Below are positions 53,798 to 62,840 of a DNA stretch of 64,000 bases, piece by piece (position 1 is the stretch's first letter; the number at the start of each line of letters is the position of its first letter). Where the stretch lies: positions 62,001-126,000 of the forward strand of contig JAAVZI010000009.1 in NCBI GenBank assembly GCA_022791575.1. Direction: 5' to 3'. This DNA comes from Lachnospiraceae bacterium. Lineage in GTDB: Bacteria > Bacillota > Clostridia > Lachnospirales > Lachnospiraceae. Both the position numbers and the translations under genes were made by a program. The notes under the pieces are model-generated. The model saw nothing but the letters and a program-made list of their open reading frames with translations. It was not told the DNA's origin and searched no databases.

Positions 53798-54655
53798 TTA
53801 TGCCTGCCCATGGTTTTTCCGATATTCCCGTGGAGTTTCTCCGGTAATTTTCTTAAACAGCTTAGAGAAGTAAAAGGAATCTTTCATTCCTACCAGCACA
53901 GAGATCTCCTTTACCTGCATTTTAGAGTCCTTCAGCAGATGAATGGCGTTCTGGACACGGATTTTATTGATATATTCTGGAATAGTCATGCTTGTTTCAT
54001 TGCGAAATGTCCGCGATAGATAGGAACGGCTGTAATTAACGTGATCACAGAGCATATCCACGTCAATATCCAAGTAATAATTTTGTTCAATAAAACGGAT
54101 GGCCTTCCAGACACAGGAGTCCTGTCGGATGGTTTCGGAATGCTGCAGACTTGCCTCTGTAATTTGTTTTAGATAGGCGAACAGAACATAGAAATGTCCT
54201 ACTGCACATAGTCGATTCGTGTCTGCCGTGTCACCAAGGGCATTGATAATGGTCTGAACAGTACGTTGCACAGAATGGGTTAACATATTAGATAGGATAT
54301 AGGAGTCTTTTGTAAGCCCGACATCCTGTAGAAGAGTTCCGGCCAGCGTTCCGTTAAAGAGAATCCACATAAGCTCCCAAGGATCTTCGGCATCTGCGTA
54401 GTAATGGTGCTTTTCCTTAGGAAACAGTACAAAGAGGTCACCGGGATTCAGAGTTTCCAGCTTATGGCCATTTGATTTTAGATATCCTTTGCCGCTGACC
54501 ACAAAAGCGATGCAGTAAGTATCCAGAATTCTCGGTCCGACCGATTCTCCGCCCAAGCAGTGTTGATGGCTGGTCATGGTTATGTAAATGGAGGAATTTA
54601 GAAATTCTTTGGAGGGGGTATGGAAATACTGAGTAATGCAATTTGATTCTTTCAT
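53798..54655 (-). CDS. AraC-family transcriptional regulator with cupin sensor domain
   Basis: 285 residues from ATG 54655, which has GAAAGGA 8 nt upstream on the minus strand; the longer frame to 54748 reaches into the promoter. Residues ~20-170 form the AraC-type cupin (NGHKLETLNPGDLFVLFPKEKHHY). Residues ~185-282 carry two helix-turn-helix motifs (DMLCDHVNYSRSYLSRTFRNE, VKEISVLVGMKDSFYFSKLFKKITG with PREYRK). It is divergent from the pectin-methylesterase operon and most likely activates it, and perhaps the genes upstream, in response to an oligosaccharide. Confidence 0.87.
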   Translation of the reverse strand: MKESNCITQYFHTPSKEFLNSSIYITMTSHQHCLGGESVGPRILDTYCIAFVVSGKGYLKSNGHKLETLNPGDLFVLFPKEKHHYYADAEDPWELMWILFNGTLAGTLLQDVGLTKDSYILSNMLTHSVQRTVQTIINALGDTADTNRLCAVGHFYVLFAYLKQITEASLQHSETIRQDSCVWKAIRFIEQNYYLDIDVDMLCDHVNYSRSYLSRTFRNETSMTIPEYINKIRVQNAIHLLKDSKMQVKEISVLVGMKDSFYFSKLFKKITGETPREYRKNHGQA

Positions 54656-54728
54656 TTGCAAAATCCTTTCAGGTATGGGGCATAAAATTACAAACAAATA
54701 CATAAAAAGTACCAAGGGTCTGTTGTCT

Positions 54729-54756
54729 ATTATAATGGATTTGCACAAAAATACAA
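54729..54756 (-). promoter_or_regulatory. Promoter of the AraC-type gene
   Basis: On the minus strand TTGTAT (plus 54751-54756), 16 bp and a perfect TATAAT (plus 54729-54734). Confidence 0.55.
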
Positions 54757-54883
54757 TAAATAATGTATAAAGAAATGTCCTAAAATATAAAATTTATAAA
54801 AAATCTGGAAATAATATGGTGAAAAGTCCCATAAGCCCGTCTGTCTGTTCTCATGCCGTAAATGCAAAGTTATAAAAATGGGC

Positions 54884-54912
54884 TGGACAAATCCCGATAT
54901 TTTTTATACAAT
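54884..54912 (+). promoter_or_regulatory. Candidate promoter of the pectin-degradation operon
   Basis: TGGACA (54884-54889), a 17-bp spacer and TACAAT (54907-54912). A second possible -10, TATAAT at 54925-54930, has no good -35, which would suit an activator-dependent promoter. The rest of 54656-55004 is AT-rich with no gene. Confidence 0.5.
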
Positions 54913-55004
54913 GTAAAGTAGGGTTATAATACATTTATCAGGTTTTATATGATTATAATTATGTAAACTTTAAAACAGGCACAAAAAAGAAGGAGGAAAT
55001 AAAA

Positions 55005-55958
55005 GTGCAGAATACCCAAGGTGAATTACCGCAGATATGCCATACTTATGTGGCAGCGGATGGAGGGGCTGACTATACATCGGTGCAGGCAGCGATCGAT
55101 GCAGTTCCATTACATAATTCGGGGGATGTGATCATACATATCAGACCAGGCGTCTACGAGGAAAGAATTGAAGTATCTGGTGACAAGCCATGGATCACCC
55201 TGGCAGGCGAAGGCGACCGCCCAGAGGATACCATAATTTCTTTTGCAAAATATGCCGGTATGACAGAAGAAAACGGAGATATCACCACAACGTTTCGTAC
55301 TGCAACCGTGAATGTATATGCCAATCATTTTAAGGCTGAGAATTTATCCATTGTGAATTCTTACGATGGTGTCAGCGGCGGAGGCGGCAGACAGGCGTTG
55401 GCTCTTTATGCGTCAGGCGAACAGATACAGTTTGAGAACTGTGTATTTCGGGGACTACAGGATACGGTCTATGCGAAAGATGGTTCCCAGCTGTACCACA
55501 ATTGCTATATTGAAGGAGATGTGGATTTTATATTCGGCGGTGCAAGAGCTGTTTTTGAACAATGTGAGATCCATTCCATCAATGTGAATCCAGAGGATAC
55601 CAATCGTGGCGGTTATATCGCAGCGCCCAGTACTCCAGCGGCACAAAAGTACGGTTTTCTGTTTGACCGTTGTGTTATGACGGGGAATAACAGTGATAAT
55701 ACCGTATTTCTGGGACGCCCCTGGCATCCGGGTTCTGATCCGATGGCACTGGGGAATTGTGTATTTATGCACTGTGAACTGGGCAGCCATATCCGTGAGG
55801 ATGGCTGGAAATCCCACATGGGCGGTTTTTTATCTAAAAATGCTAGATTATATGAATTTGAGAACAAAGGTCCGGGTGCGGCAGCGCACGAGAACAGAAG
55901 GCAGCTGACACCAGAGCAGGCTCAGGAATATACGAAGAGCCGGGTGCTTGGCTGGTAA
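55005..55958 (+). CDS. Cytoplasmic pectin methylesterase (CE8)
   Basis: 317 residues from GTG 55005, 7 nt after GAAGGAGG; no signal peptide. The right-handed beta-helix esterase motifs are complete: YTSVQAAIDAVP at ~25, GRQALALYASG (Gln130), RGLQDTVYA with catalytic Asp153, GDVDFIFGGARAVFE with nucleophile Asp174, and FLGRPWHPG with Arg238 and Trp240. It removes methyl esters from galacturonate residues. Most bacterial homologues are secreted, so a cytoplasmic form implies that esterified oligogalacturonides are taken up first. It heads an operon with the 706-residue protein, polygalacturonase and GH140-like genes, opposite the AraC-type regulator. Confidence 0.93.
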   Translation: MQNTQGELPQICHTYVAADGGADYTSVQAAIDAVPLHNSGDVIIHIRPGVYEERIEVSGDKPWITLAGEGDRPEDTIISFAKYAGMTEENGDITTTFRTATVNVYANHFKAENLSIVNSYDGVSGGGGRQALALYASGEQIQFENCVFRGLQDTVYAKDGSQLYHNCYIEGDVDFIFGGARAVFEQCEIHSINVNPEDTNRGGYIAAPSTPAAQKYGFLFDRCVMTGNNSDNTVFLGRPWHPGSDPMALGNCVFMHCELGSHIREDGWKSHMGGFLSKNARLYEFENKGPGAAAHENRRQLTPEQAQEYTKSRVLGW

Positions 55959-56030
55959 TGGCCATTAAATGGCAGACATGGTTTTAAGGATGTACACAGG
56001 GATTACCTGTTTAAAATAAGGAGAAAAGAA

Positions 56031-58151
56031 ATGAATTTTCAATATCAAAACAGCAGAGCAGAAATTGATGAGAATGATGTGAAGCTCTATTACAAAGAAA
56101 ATGAATTGATGAACCTTTCAACAGCGGGATTGATGCAATATTCTACTACACGGCCGTTTCAAATGGATGCAAATGACTGGACATTCGTACAGAAAGTTGA
56201 GACGAAAGAGTCTGTTTGTTTCTCTTATCAGTGCGGTGATATTCTGGGAAGCCTGACTTTTTCCATAAGAGAGCAGGCCATGAATATGAAAGTGGAGTAT
56301 ACGAATACCGGAGAGGGCGAAATCCTGGATTTTGCCGGTAAGATTGTATTTCCGGTAATAGGAAGAGGCTGGAGTAAGATTACTCTTCCGCACATTATTT
56401 ACAATGACAATCCATCGGCAGTTCCTGAGAAGATTGTTCCGCATATTGGAAAGGAACCGGGCGGCGGCACGATTGTTGAAGAGAACCGTCTTCCGATTCC
56501 TGGTATTAATGCGGAGTGGATGCAGGAGGAGCTGCCGTCTTATATCACGCTGTTATCTATTCCACAGGTAGTAACCGGAGATGATATGGATTATTGGTCC
56601 ATGGGTGTCATTAAAGAAGAGGATGGCATGACACTGACGGCTTTAAGCGGCCCTCTGATGTTCAATGGTGTCAAGGATGTGTATTATGGCGGCCGGAATA
56701 CCCCTCTTCCATGGCTGAAGGGATATCGGACAATCCGCGCAGGAGAAGGCATTTCCAAAGAATTCTGTCTGGCATGGGGACAGCTGGATGAGATCGTGGA
56801 AAAGAGCAAATATGATAATCATGGCAAGGCGTTCCGCAATCTTGTAGACCTGGGTTATGAAATTCTGCAGCCTAAGGCAGAGCGTTGCCATACGCTGGAT
56901 GAAATGATCTATTATAAGAAACAGGTTTTGGATTCCCGTTATTATAAGGACGAAGATTGCTGTGGATATACTACATTCGGAGCTGCGAATCATTTTGGAA
57001 ATATTTCTGGCAGGCCGGAGTATTTCCTGTATGGCTGGACTGGACAATGTATTAAACTGGCATGGTGCGAATGTTTTCTAGGATTGACGACAGAAGATAC
57101 GTTCCGCTATGAGAGAGGTTTTGAGATTGTAGACTTTTTCGTAAGAAATGGCCAGCATAAGGAGATTCCAGGACTGTTCTATGGCTATTATATGATTGAA
57201 AAGCAGGAGTGGCGCAGTGTCTGGAACAAGCCGGAAGCGCCGATTGCTTCAAGAATAGAAGGAGAAAGCCTGTCTGATCTGATAGATGTAATCATGCTGA
57301 TGAAGGAACATGGTAAGGAAATACCGGAACACTGGATAGAAGCTGTGAAGAATGGCTGTGCGTTCCTGATGGATGAAAAATACCAGACAGAAGATGGGAT
57401 CTATCCTATGGGCTGGGAAAAGGACGGAAGCATTGGCAATTCGGATAAGAACGGTGCCGGTATGCCATGTGTGCTTGCGCTGATTAAGGCGAGTGAACTG
57501 TTTGATGATTATGTTCTGCTGGAATATGGCAAGAGTAAGTATAGTATTTATGCAGAACTGCATATGAAGAATTTTAAGATTCCATTTGCCTGGGCAACAA
57601 TGGATGCCAAGTGTGAGGATAAAGAAGCCGGACTGTATTTCTTTGAGACAGCAGCAGAGATCTACCGCCTGACAGGGCTGGTGAAGTACATGAACTGGGC
57701 AGAGATAACCGGAGACTGGATTCTAACCTTTGTATTTTTCTGGGAAACTGGTTTCCAGAAGGATACTCTATGTGCCAAGAAGGACTTTAAGACAACAGGC
57801 TGGCCGGGAGTCAGCGTACAGAACCATCATCTGGATGTGTTCTTCCCTTCCTTTGAGATGTATCGATTCGGGGCATTGAGCGGTATTAAAAAATTCGAAG
57901 ATATGGGTAAGAACGTATGTGCGGCTATGACTCATGGGGTCTGCACGGAAAAAGGCGAATGGGGCTTTGATGTTATAGGTGAGCAGGGAGAGCATTATTA
58001 TCACACGAACTACTTCCAGCTGACCTATCCGAATGTTATGAAATATACGAGCCATTATCGGGGAGGTATGCAGAATTGGAATCCTTCCTGGATTACGGCA
58101 CAGGTATTGTCGAATACATTGAAATTCAAAAAGGATGGACACAATTTTTAA
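56031..58151 (+). CDS. Unassigned protein with a probable alpha/alpha-barrel, pectin operon
   Basis: 706 residues behind AAGGAGAAAAG, no signal peptide. Not assigned to a family. The first ~240 residues are beta-rich (LGSLTFSIREQAMNMKVEYT, LDFAGKIVFPVIGRGWSKIT) and resemble the N-terminal sandwich of many glycoside hydrolases. Residues ~260-690 are helical with aromatic, acidic clusters at regular spacing (PEYFLYGWTGQCIKLAWCEC, SLSDLIDVIMLMKEHGKEIP, GIYPMGWEKDGSIGNSDKNG, EAGLYFFETAAEIYRLTGLV, KTTGWPGVSVQNHHLDVFFP), like a six-hairpin barrel. It lies between pectin methylesterase and polygalacturonase genes, so a glycoside hydrolase or lyase for pectic oligosaccharides is the natural hypothesis. 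Confidence 0.65.
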   Translation: MNFQYQNSRAEIDENDVKLYYKENELMNLSTAGLMQYSTTRPFQMDANDWTFVQKVETKESVCFSYQCGDILGSLTFSIREQAMNMKVEYTNTGEGEILDFAGKIVFPVIGRGWSKITLPHIIYNDNPSAVPEKIVPHIGKEPGGGTIVEENRLPIPGINAEWMQEELPSYITLLSIPQVVTGDDMDYWSMGVIKEEDGMTLTALSGPLMFNGVKDVYYGGRNTPLPWLKGYRTIRAGEGISKEFCLAWGQLDEIVEKSKYDNHGKAFRNLVDLGYEILQPKAERCHTLDEMIYYKKQVLDSRYYKDEDCCGYTTFGAANHFGNISGRPEYFLYGWTGQCIKLAWCECFLGLTTEDTFRYERGFEIVDFFVRNGQHKEIPGLFYGYYMIEKQEWRSVWNKPEAPIASRIEGESLSDLIDVIMLMKEHGKEIPEHWIEAVKNGCAFLMDEKYQTEDGIYPMGWEKDGSIGNSDKNGAGMPCVLALIKASELFDDYVLLEYGKSKYSIYAELHMKNFKIPFAWATMDAKCEDKEAGLYFFETAAEIYRLTGLVKYMNWAEITGDWILTFVFFWETGFQKDTLCAKKDFKTTGWPGVSVQNHHLDVFFPSFEMYRFGALSGIKKFEDMGKNVCAAMTHGVCTEKGEWGFDVIGEQGEHYYHTNYFQLTYPNVMKYTSHYRGGMQNWNPSWITAQVLSNTLKFKKDGHNF

Positions 58152-58214
58152 TAAGACGAAGGAACAGGTAATAGAGTCACTGCCTGAAAGATTAAGAAAG
58201 AGAAGAGGTCAGAT

Positions 58215-59630
58215 ATGAACAAACAATTTCCAACAGTAGAAGTTCCGGAATTCCCGGACAGAATCTATCAGATTACCGACTACGGCGCAGTTCCGGGTGG
58301 GGTTGTATCTAATACAAAGGCGTTTAAGGACGCGATTGAAAGTGCAAATCAAGCAGGCGGCGGTGTAGTGAACGTCCCTGCGGGAATCTGGCTGACTGGC
58401 CCGATTACATTGCTTTCCAATGTGAATTTACATACAGAGAACGGTGCATTTGTGCTGTTCTCCCATGACCAGCAGGAGTATCCGCTGATTAAGACCTCTT
58501 ATGAAGGTGGTGACCGAATCCGTGCCGTTTCACCGATCAATGCCATGGAACAGGAGAATATTGCAATTACCGGGCAGGGAACCTTTGACGGCAATGGACA
58601 TCTCTGGAGGCTTGTCAAACGTTCTAAGATGACTGATGAGCAGTGGCGGATTCTTCTTCGTCGTGGAGGGGTAACCAAGGGTGAAGGAGAGAGAATGGTA
58701 TGGTTTCCTTCTCAGACCTCTTATGACGGACATATGAGCAAGGATATTAAGCCAGATGAAGAACATGCACTAGAAAGGGCGCAGAAATATTTTGACTACT
58801 ATCGTCCGGTGCTGGTAAGCCTTGTAAAATGTAAGAGAGTCTTACTGGATGGCGTGACGTTCCAGAACTCTCCAGCATGGAATGTACACCCTCTGTTCTG
58901 CGAACATCTGACCTTATCCAATGCATTTATCCGCAATCCATGGAATGCTCAGAACGGTGATGGTCTGGATCTGGAATCCTGTAAATACTGTAATATCATC
59001 AATACCAAATTTGATGTGGGAGATGATGCGATCTGTATGAAGGCAGGCAAGAATGCAGAAGGAAGGAGAACACCAGTTCCGACGGAATATGTAACGGTTA
59101 AGGATTGTATTGTCTATCATGGACATGGTGGTTTTGTAGCTGGAAGTGAGATGTCAAGGGGGCTGCGTAACATTGTAGTATCCAACTGCATTTTTGCAGG
59201 AACCGATATTGGAATCCGCTTTAAAAGTACTTTGGGCCGTGGCGGTGTGGTAGAGGATATATTGCTGGAGGATATTCAGATGATTGATATTCCCAAGCAG
59301 GCAATGCTCTTTACAATGGCCTATAGCGGCGCTATGGATGATACACAGATTATTCCGGAGGATATCCCGGAATTTAAAAATATTACCTGTAAAAATATCG
59401 TATGTCAGGGCTGTGGCCAGGCCATTCAGGTAGATGGCTTAAAACAGCTGCCGATTCACGACCTGCATTTTGAGGATATCAACATTGTAGCAAGACAGGG
59501 CGTACGCTGTCAGATGGCGGATAATATTCATCTGAAAAATGTAACCATTACAAATGAGAATGATCCGAAGGTAAAGGTGCATTTTGACGATGAAGTTGTG
59601 GGTGAAGGATTTGAAGCCATGATATTGTAA
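58215..59630 (+). CDS. GH28 polygalacturonase, cytoplasmic
   Basis: 471 residues, AAGAGGTCAG upstream, no signal peptide. Beta-helix with the four GH28 signatures: Asn-Gly-Asp in AQNGDGLDLES (~247), the Asp pair in VGDDAICMKAGKN (~268), His in YHGHGGFVAGSEMSRG (~298) and the Arg-x-Lys motif in GIRFKSTLGRGG (~335). The N-terminal ITDYGAVPGGVVSNTKAFKDA is typical of bacterial exo-type and rhamnogalacturonan-acting members. It would cleave galacturonic acid units from de-esterified oligomers made by the methylesterase encoded upstream. Confidence 0.92.
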   Translation: MNKQFPTVEVPEFPDRIYQITDYGAVPGGVVSNTKAFKDAIESANQAGGGVVNVPAGIWLTGPITLLSNVNLHTENGAFVLFSHDQQEYPLIKTSYEGGDRIRAVSPINAMEQENIAITGQGTFDGNGHLWRLVKRSKMTDEQWRILLRRGGVTKGEGERMVWFPSQTSYDGHMSKDIKPDEEHALERAQKYFDYYRPVLVSLVKCKRVLLDGVTFQNSPAWNVHPLFCEHLTLSNAFIRNPWNAQNGDGLDLESCKYCNIINTKFDVGDDAICMKAGKNAEGRRTPVPTEYVTVKDCIVYHGHGGFVAGSEMSRGLRNIVVSNCIFAGTDIGIRFKSTLGRGGVVEDILLEDIQMIDIPKQAMLFTMAYSGAMDDTQIIPEDIPEFKNITCKNIVCQGCGQAIQVDGLKQLPIHDLHFEDINIVARQGVRCQMADNIHLKNVTITNENDPKVKVHFDDEVVGEGFEAMIL

Positions 59631-59683
59631 TTATTTAACCTGTGAAAAGCATTATTTTGCGGAGAATGAAAGAGGAGAAAAAA

Positions 59684-61021
59684 ATGTTTGAAAAACCTTG
59701 GGACCATGGTTCCTTACATATATCTGATAACAAGCAGTTTTTCCAGAATGGTGAAAAGCCGTTCTTCTGGCTGGGAGATACCGCATGGCTGATGTTTTGT
59801 ACCCTGACCAGAGAAGAGATTGATACTTATTTGAGGAACCGTGCAGAGAAAGGCTATAATGTCATTCAGATTACGGTTGCTCATAAGTGGCCGGTGGAAA
59901 CGATTGAGGGAAAGAATGCATTTCTGGATGACGACTTTACTAAGCCGAATACAGAAGCCGGCGGTTTCTGGGATTTGGTAGATTATACTGTGCAAAAAGC
60001 AGAAGAGTATGGTTTATATCTAGGACTTCTTCCGATCTGGAGCGGCCAGTTTAAAGCCGGCCGGCTGAATGAGGACAATGTAGAAACCTATATTCAGTTT
60101 TTGACAGACCGCTATGGGCATTGTCCGAATATTATATGGATTACAGGCGGTGACTGTAAGGGAAGTGATGGGTTTGAATTCTGGTCGAAAATGGGCCGGA
60201 AATTAAAGAAAGAGAACCCGGATAAATTAGTAACCTTCCATCCATTTGGTAGAACCGTAACCTGTGATTATTTCCCGGATTCTGAATGGATTGACTTCTA
60301 TATGTTCCAGTCGGGACACCGCCGTTATGACCAGAAGAGCCTGAAAAAATGGGACGACAGCATGACGATGGGTTATTATTATGGAGAGGATACGTTCCGT
60401 TATATTGAAAGGGTGCAAAACTGCGGCAATAAGAAACCAGTATTGGATGGAGAACCTTCTTATGAGCACATTCCGCATGGACTGCATGACCCTTCACAGC
60501 CATTCTGGCAGGATTATGATGTCAGACGTTTTGCTTACTGGTCCGTATTGGCCGGAGCAGCTGGCTTTACTTATGGCCACAGTTCCATTATGCAGTTTTA
60601 TACAGGCGATGGTACAGAACCAGGCGCATATGGCTGTACTATTAATTGGAAATCCGCCATACATGCTCCAGCTTGTGACAATATGAGCAAAATGGCAGCT
60701 CTTATGCGTTCCATTCCTTATGAGAAGGGAAAAGCAGCCCAGCAGCTTCTAGCTTATAAGCAGGGACAGCGTTACAGCCGTATCAGCGCATTTGCAGGAG
60801 AAGATTTTGCATTGTTCTATGATTACAGCGGCCGTGATATAGAAGTGGTTTCGCATCCGCTGGAGGGAGAAGCGCTAGATGCCTGGTGGTTTGACCCGGT
60901 AAGTGGAACGGAAAGTTATCTGGGTAGATTTGCCATGACAGATGCGATTATGACCTTTAAAGTACCGGAAGGAACCTTTACACACAAGGATTGGGTATTA
61001 AAGTTAAAGACTGTGAAATAA
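59684..61021 (+). CDS. DUF4038/GH140-like glycoside hydrolase
   Basis: 445 residues from ATG 59684, 7 nt after GAGGAG; the upstream in-frame GTG at 59642 has no site. No signal peptide. The TIM-barrel family marks are KPFFWLGDTAWLMFCTLTRE, GYNVIQITVAHKWPVETI, PNIIWITGGDCKG, VTFHPFGRT and PVLDGEPSYEHI, the last two regions holding the expected catalytic acids; a small beta domain follows (~360-445). Characterised GH140 enzymes release apiose from rhamnogalacturonan II. The substrate here could also be another pectic side chain. It closes the operon; a very long terminator follows. Confidence 0.82.
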   Translation: MFEKPWDHGSLHISDNKQFFQNGEKPFFWLGDTAWLMFCTLTREEIDTYLRNRAEKGYNVIQITVAHKWPVETIEGKNAFLDDDFTKPNTEAGGFWDLVDYTVQKAEEYGLYLGLLPIWSGQFKAGRLNEDNVETYIQFLTDRYGHCPNIIWITGGDCKGSDGFEFWSKMGRKLKKENPDKLVTFHPFGRTVTCDYFPDSEWIDFYMFQSGHRRYDQKSLKKWDDSMTMGYYYGEDTFRYIERVQNCGNKKPVLDGEPSYEHIPHGLHDPSQPFWQDYDVRRFAYWSVLAGAAGFTYGHSSIMQFYTGDGTEPGAYGCTINWKSAIHAPACDNMSKMAALMRSIPYEKGKAAQQLLAYKQGQRYSRISAFAGEDFALFYDYSGRDIEVVSHPLEGEALDAWWFDPVSGTESYLGRFAMTDAIMTFKVPEGTFTHKDWVLKLKTVK

Positions 61022-61035
61022 TTTAGAGGATTTTT

Positions 61036-61094
61036 ATAAATGAAAAAGTGCTGTAAAATTTGTGTATCTGATTTTACAGCACTTTTTCATTTAT
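61036..61094 (+). terminator. Strong terminator ending the pectin operon
   Basis: A perfect 24-bp stem (61036-61059 with 61071-61094) around an 11-nt loop, centred on AGTGCTGTAAAAT/ATTTTACAGCACT, with T tracts in the 3' arm. It would end transcription in either direction. Confidence 0.9.
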
Positions 61095-61174
61095 AATTAT
61101 ATAGGTTTGGGGTTGTTTTACATAGCAAACATTTCAAGTTTTGGCAAAAATACCAGTCTCTGGAATAATTTTGA

Positions 61175-61203
61175 TTGAAAAGCAGAGACTAATATGGTAT
61201 AAT
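61175..61203 (+). promoter_or_regulatory. Promoter of the dTDP-rhamnose operon
   Basis: TTGAAA (61175-61180), a 17-bp spacer and a perfect TATAAT (61198-61203), giving a leader of about 60 nt to rfbA. Confidence 0.75.
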
Positions 61204-61272
61204 CAACCATTATGGAGTATCATGTGCTTTAAAATGAATAAAAATTGATATAATACTAAAAGGAGATTACAA

Positions 61273-62151
61273 ATGAAAGGTATTATTTTAGCAGGAGGAT
61301 CAGGGACAAGGCTGTATCCTCTGACTATGGTTACTTCGAAACAATTGCTGCCGGTGTATGACAAGCCGATGATTTATTATCCACTGTCTACATTGATGCT
61401 GGCAGGAATCCGGGAGATTTTGATTATTTCCACTCCGCAGGACCTGCCTAATTTTGAACGGCTGTTAGGAGATGGTTCTAATTATGGAATCAGCTTAAGC
61501 TATGCGGAACAGCCGTCACCCGATGGACTGGCACAGGCGTTTATTATCGGAGAAGAATTCATTGACGGGGATAGCTGTGCAATGGTTCTGGGAGATAATA
61601 TATTTTATGGAAGCGGTTTAAAGCGCCATTTGCGGGAAGCTGCCAGTCGTGAATCAGGGGCGACTGTATTCGGCTACTATGTAGATGATCCAGAGCGCTT
61701 TGGTATCGTGGAATTTGATGAAAATGGTAAAGCGATCTCTATTGAGGAAAAACCGAAGAACCCTAAGTCGAATTATTGTGTAACCGGATTGTATTTCTAT
61801 GATAATCGGGTTTGCGAGATGGCCAAGAAGGTGAAGCCATCAGCCAGAGGGGAATTGGAGATTACAGATTTGAACCGGATGTATCTGGAAGAGGGAAGTT
61901 TAAATGTAGTTACTCTGGGCCGTGGTTATGCCTGGCTGGATACAGGTACTGTGGATTCGTTGTCAGAGGCGACCGAGTTTGTCAAAGTTATTGAGAATCG
62001 GCAGGGAATTAAGATATCTGCGATCGAAGAAATTGCTTATAAGAATGGTTGGATCAGCAAAGAGAAGCTGTCTGAATCTGCTGAGTTATATGGAAAATCC
62101 AGTTATGGAGCACATTTGCAGAAGGTTGCAGACGGTAAGATTAAATATTAA
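61273..62151 (+). CDS. rfbA: Glucose-1-phosphate thymidylyltransferase RfbA
   Basis: 292 residues behind AAAAGGAG. Nucleotide-binding [31 protein letters not shown], sugar-binding [23 protein letters not shown] and [20 protein letters not shown] are all present. It joins glucose-1-phosphate and dTTP to give dTDP-glucose, the first step to dTDP-L-rhamnose for cell-surface glycans. First gene of the group rfbA-rfbC-rfbB-rfbD. Confidence 0.95.
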   Translation: MKGIILAGGSGTRLYPLTMVTSKQLLPVYDKPMIYYPLSTLMLAGIREILIISTPQDLPNFERLLGDGSNYGISLSYAEQPSPDGLAQAFIIGEEFIDGDSCAMVLGDNIFYGSGLKRHLREAASRESGATVFGYYVDDPERFGIVEFDENGKAISIEEKPKNPKSNYCVTGLYFYDNRVCEMAKKVKPSARGELEITDLNRMYLEEGSLNVVTLGRGYAWLDTGTVDSLSEATEFVKVIENRQGIKISAIEEIAYKNGWISKEKLSESAELYGKSSYGAHLQKVADGKIKY

Positions 62152-62192
62152 TGGTACGGTTTTGAAAAGAAGATGGAAAGGGGAACTTAAGA

Positions 62193-62750
62193 GTGAATGT
62201 AATTAAAACAGATGTATTAGACGTATATATTCTGGAGCCTAAGGTATTTGGAGATCATAGAGGCTGGTTTATGGAAAGTTGGTCCAAGAAAGATATGGAA
62301 CAAGCAGGACTGAGCTATGATTTTGTACAGGACAACCATTCATTTTCAGCAGTGAAGGGTACTTTAAGGGGCCTGCATTTCCAAAAAGGCGATGCAGCTC
62401 AAGCCAAACTGGTGCGCTGCTGTAAAGGAGCGGTTCTGGATGTGGCAGTGGATATGCGGGAAGGTTCCCCTACCTATAAAAAATGGGTATCTGTAGAGCT
62501 TTCAGCAGAGAATAAACGCCAGCTTCTGATACCAAGAGGTTTTCTGCATGGTTTTGTAACTTTGACAGATGATGTAGAGTTTTTATATAAGGCAGATAAC
62601 CTATATTCTCCCGAAAACGACAGAGGTATCCGCTGGAATGACCCAGAGATTGGCGTAGACTGGGGAGTTGAGAATCCGATTGTATCAGAGAAGGATTCTC
62701 AGTCTCCGATGTTAAAAGACAGCGATATTGACTTTCAGTATCAGGGATAA
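62193..62750 (+). CDS. rfbC: dTDP-4-dehydrorhamnose 3,5-epimerase RfbC
   Basis: 185 residues from GTG 62193, preceded by GGAAAGGGGA. Cupin epimerase motifs: EPKVFGDHRGWFMESW, VQDNHSFSAVKGTLRGLHFQ with the catalytic His, LIPRGFLHGFVTL, and YSPENDRGIRWNDPEIGVDW. It converts dTDP-4-dehydro-6-deoxyglucose to the L-rhamno epimer. The length is normal for the family. Confidence 0.93.
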   Translation: MNVIKTDVLDVYILEPKVFGDHRGWFMESWSKKDMEQAGLSYDFVQDNHSFSAVKGTLRGLHFQKGDAAQAKLVRCCKGAVLDVAVDMREGSPTYKKWVSVELSAENKRQLLIPRGFLHGFVTLTDDVEFLYKADNLYSPENDRGIRWNDPEIGVDWGVENPIVSEKDSQSPMLKDSDIDFQYQG

Positions 62751-62840
62751 TAAAATACGGAACGTGTATAATAAAGGCATGAAACATTGGTCGGCAGCAG
62801 ATAAGATTTCCCTGGCGCTGCGGACAGAAAGGAATCGATT

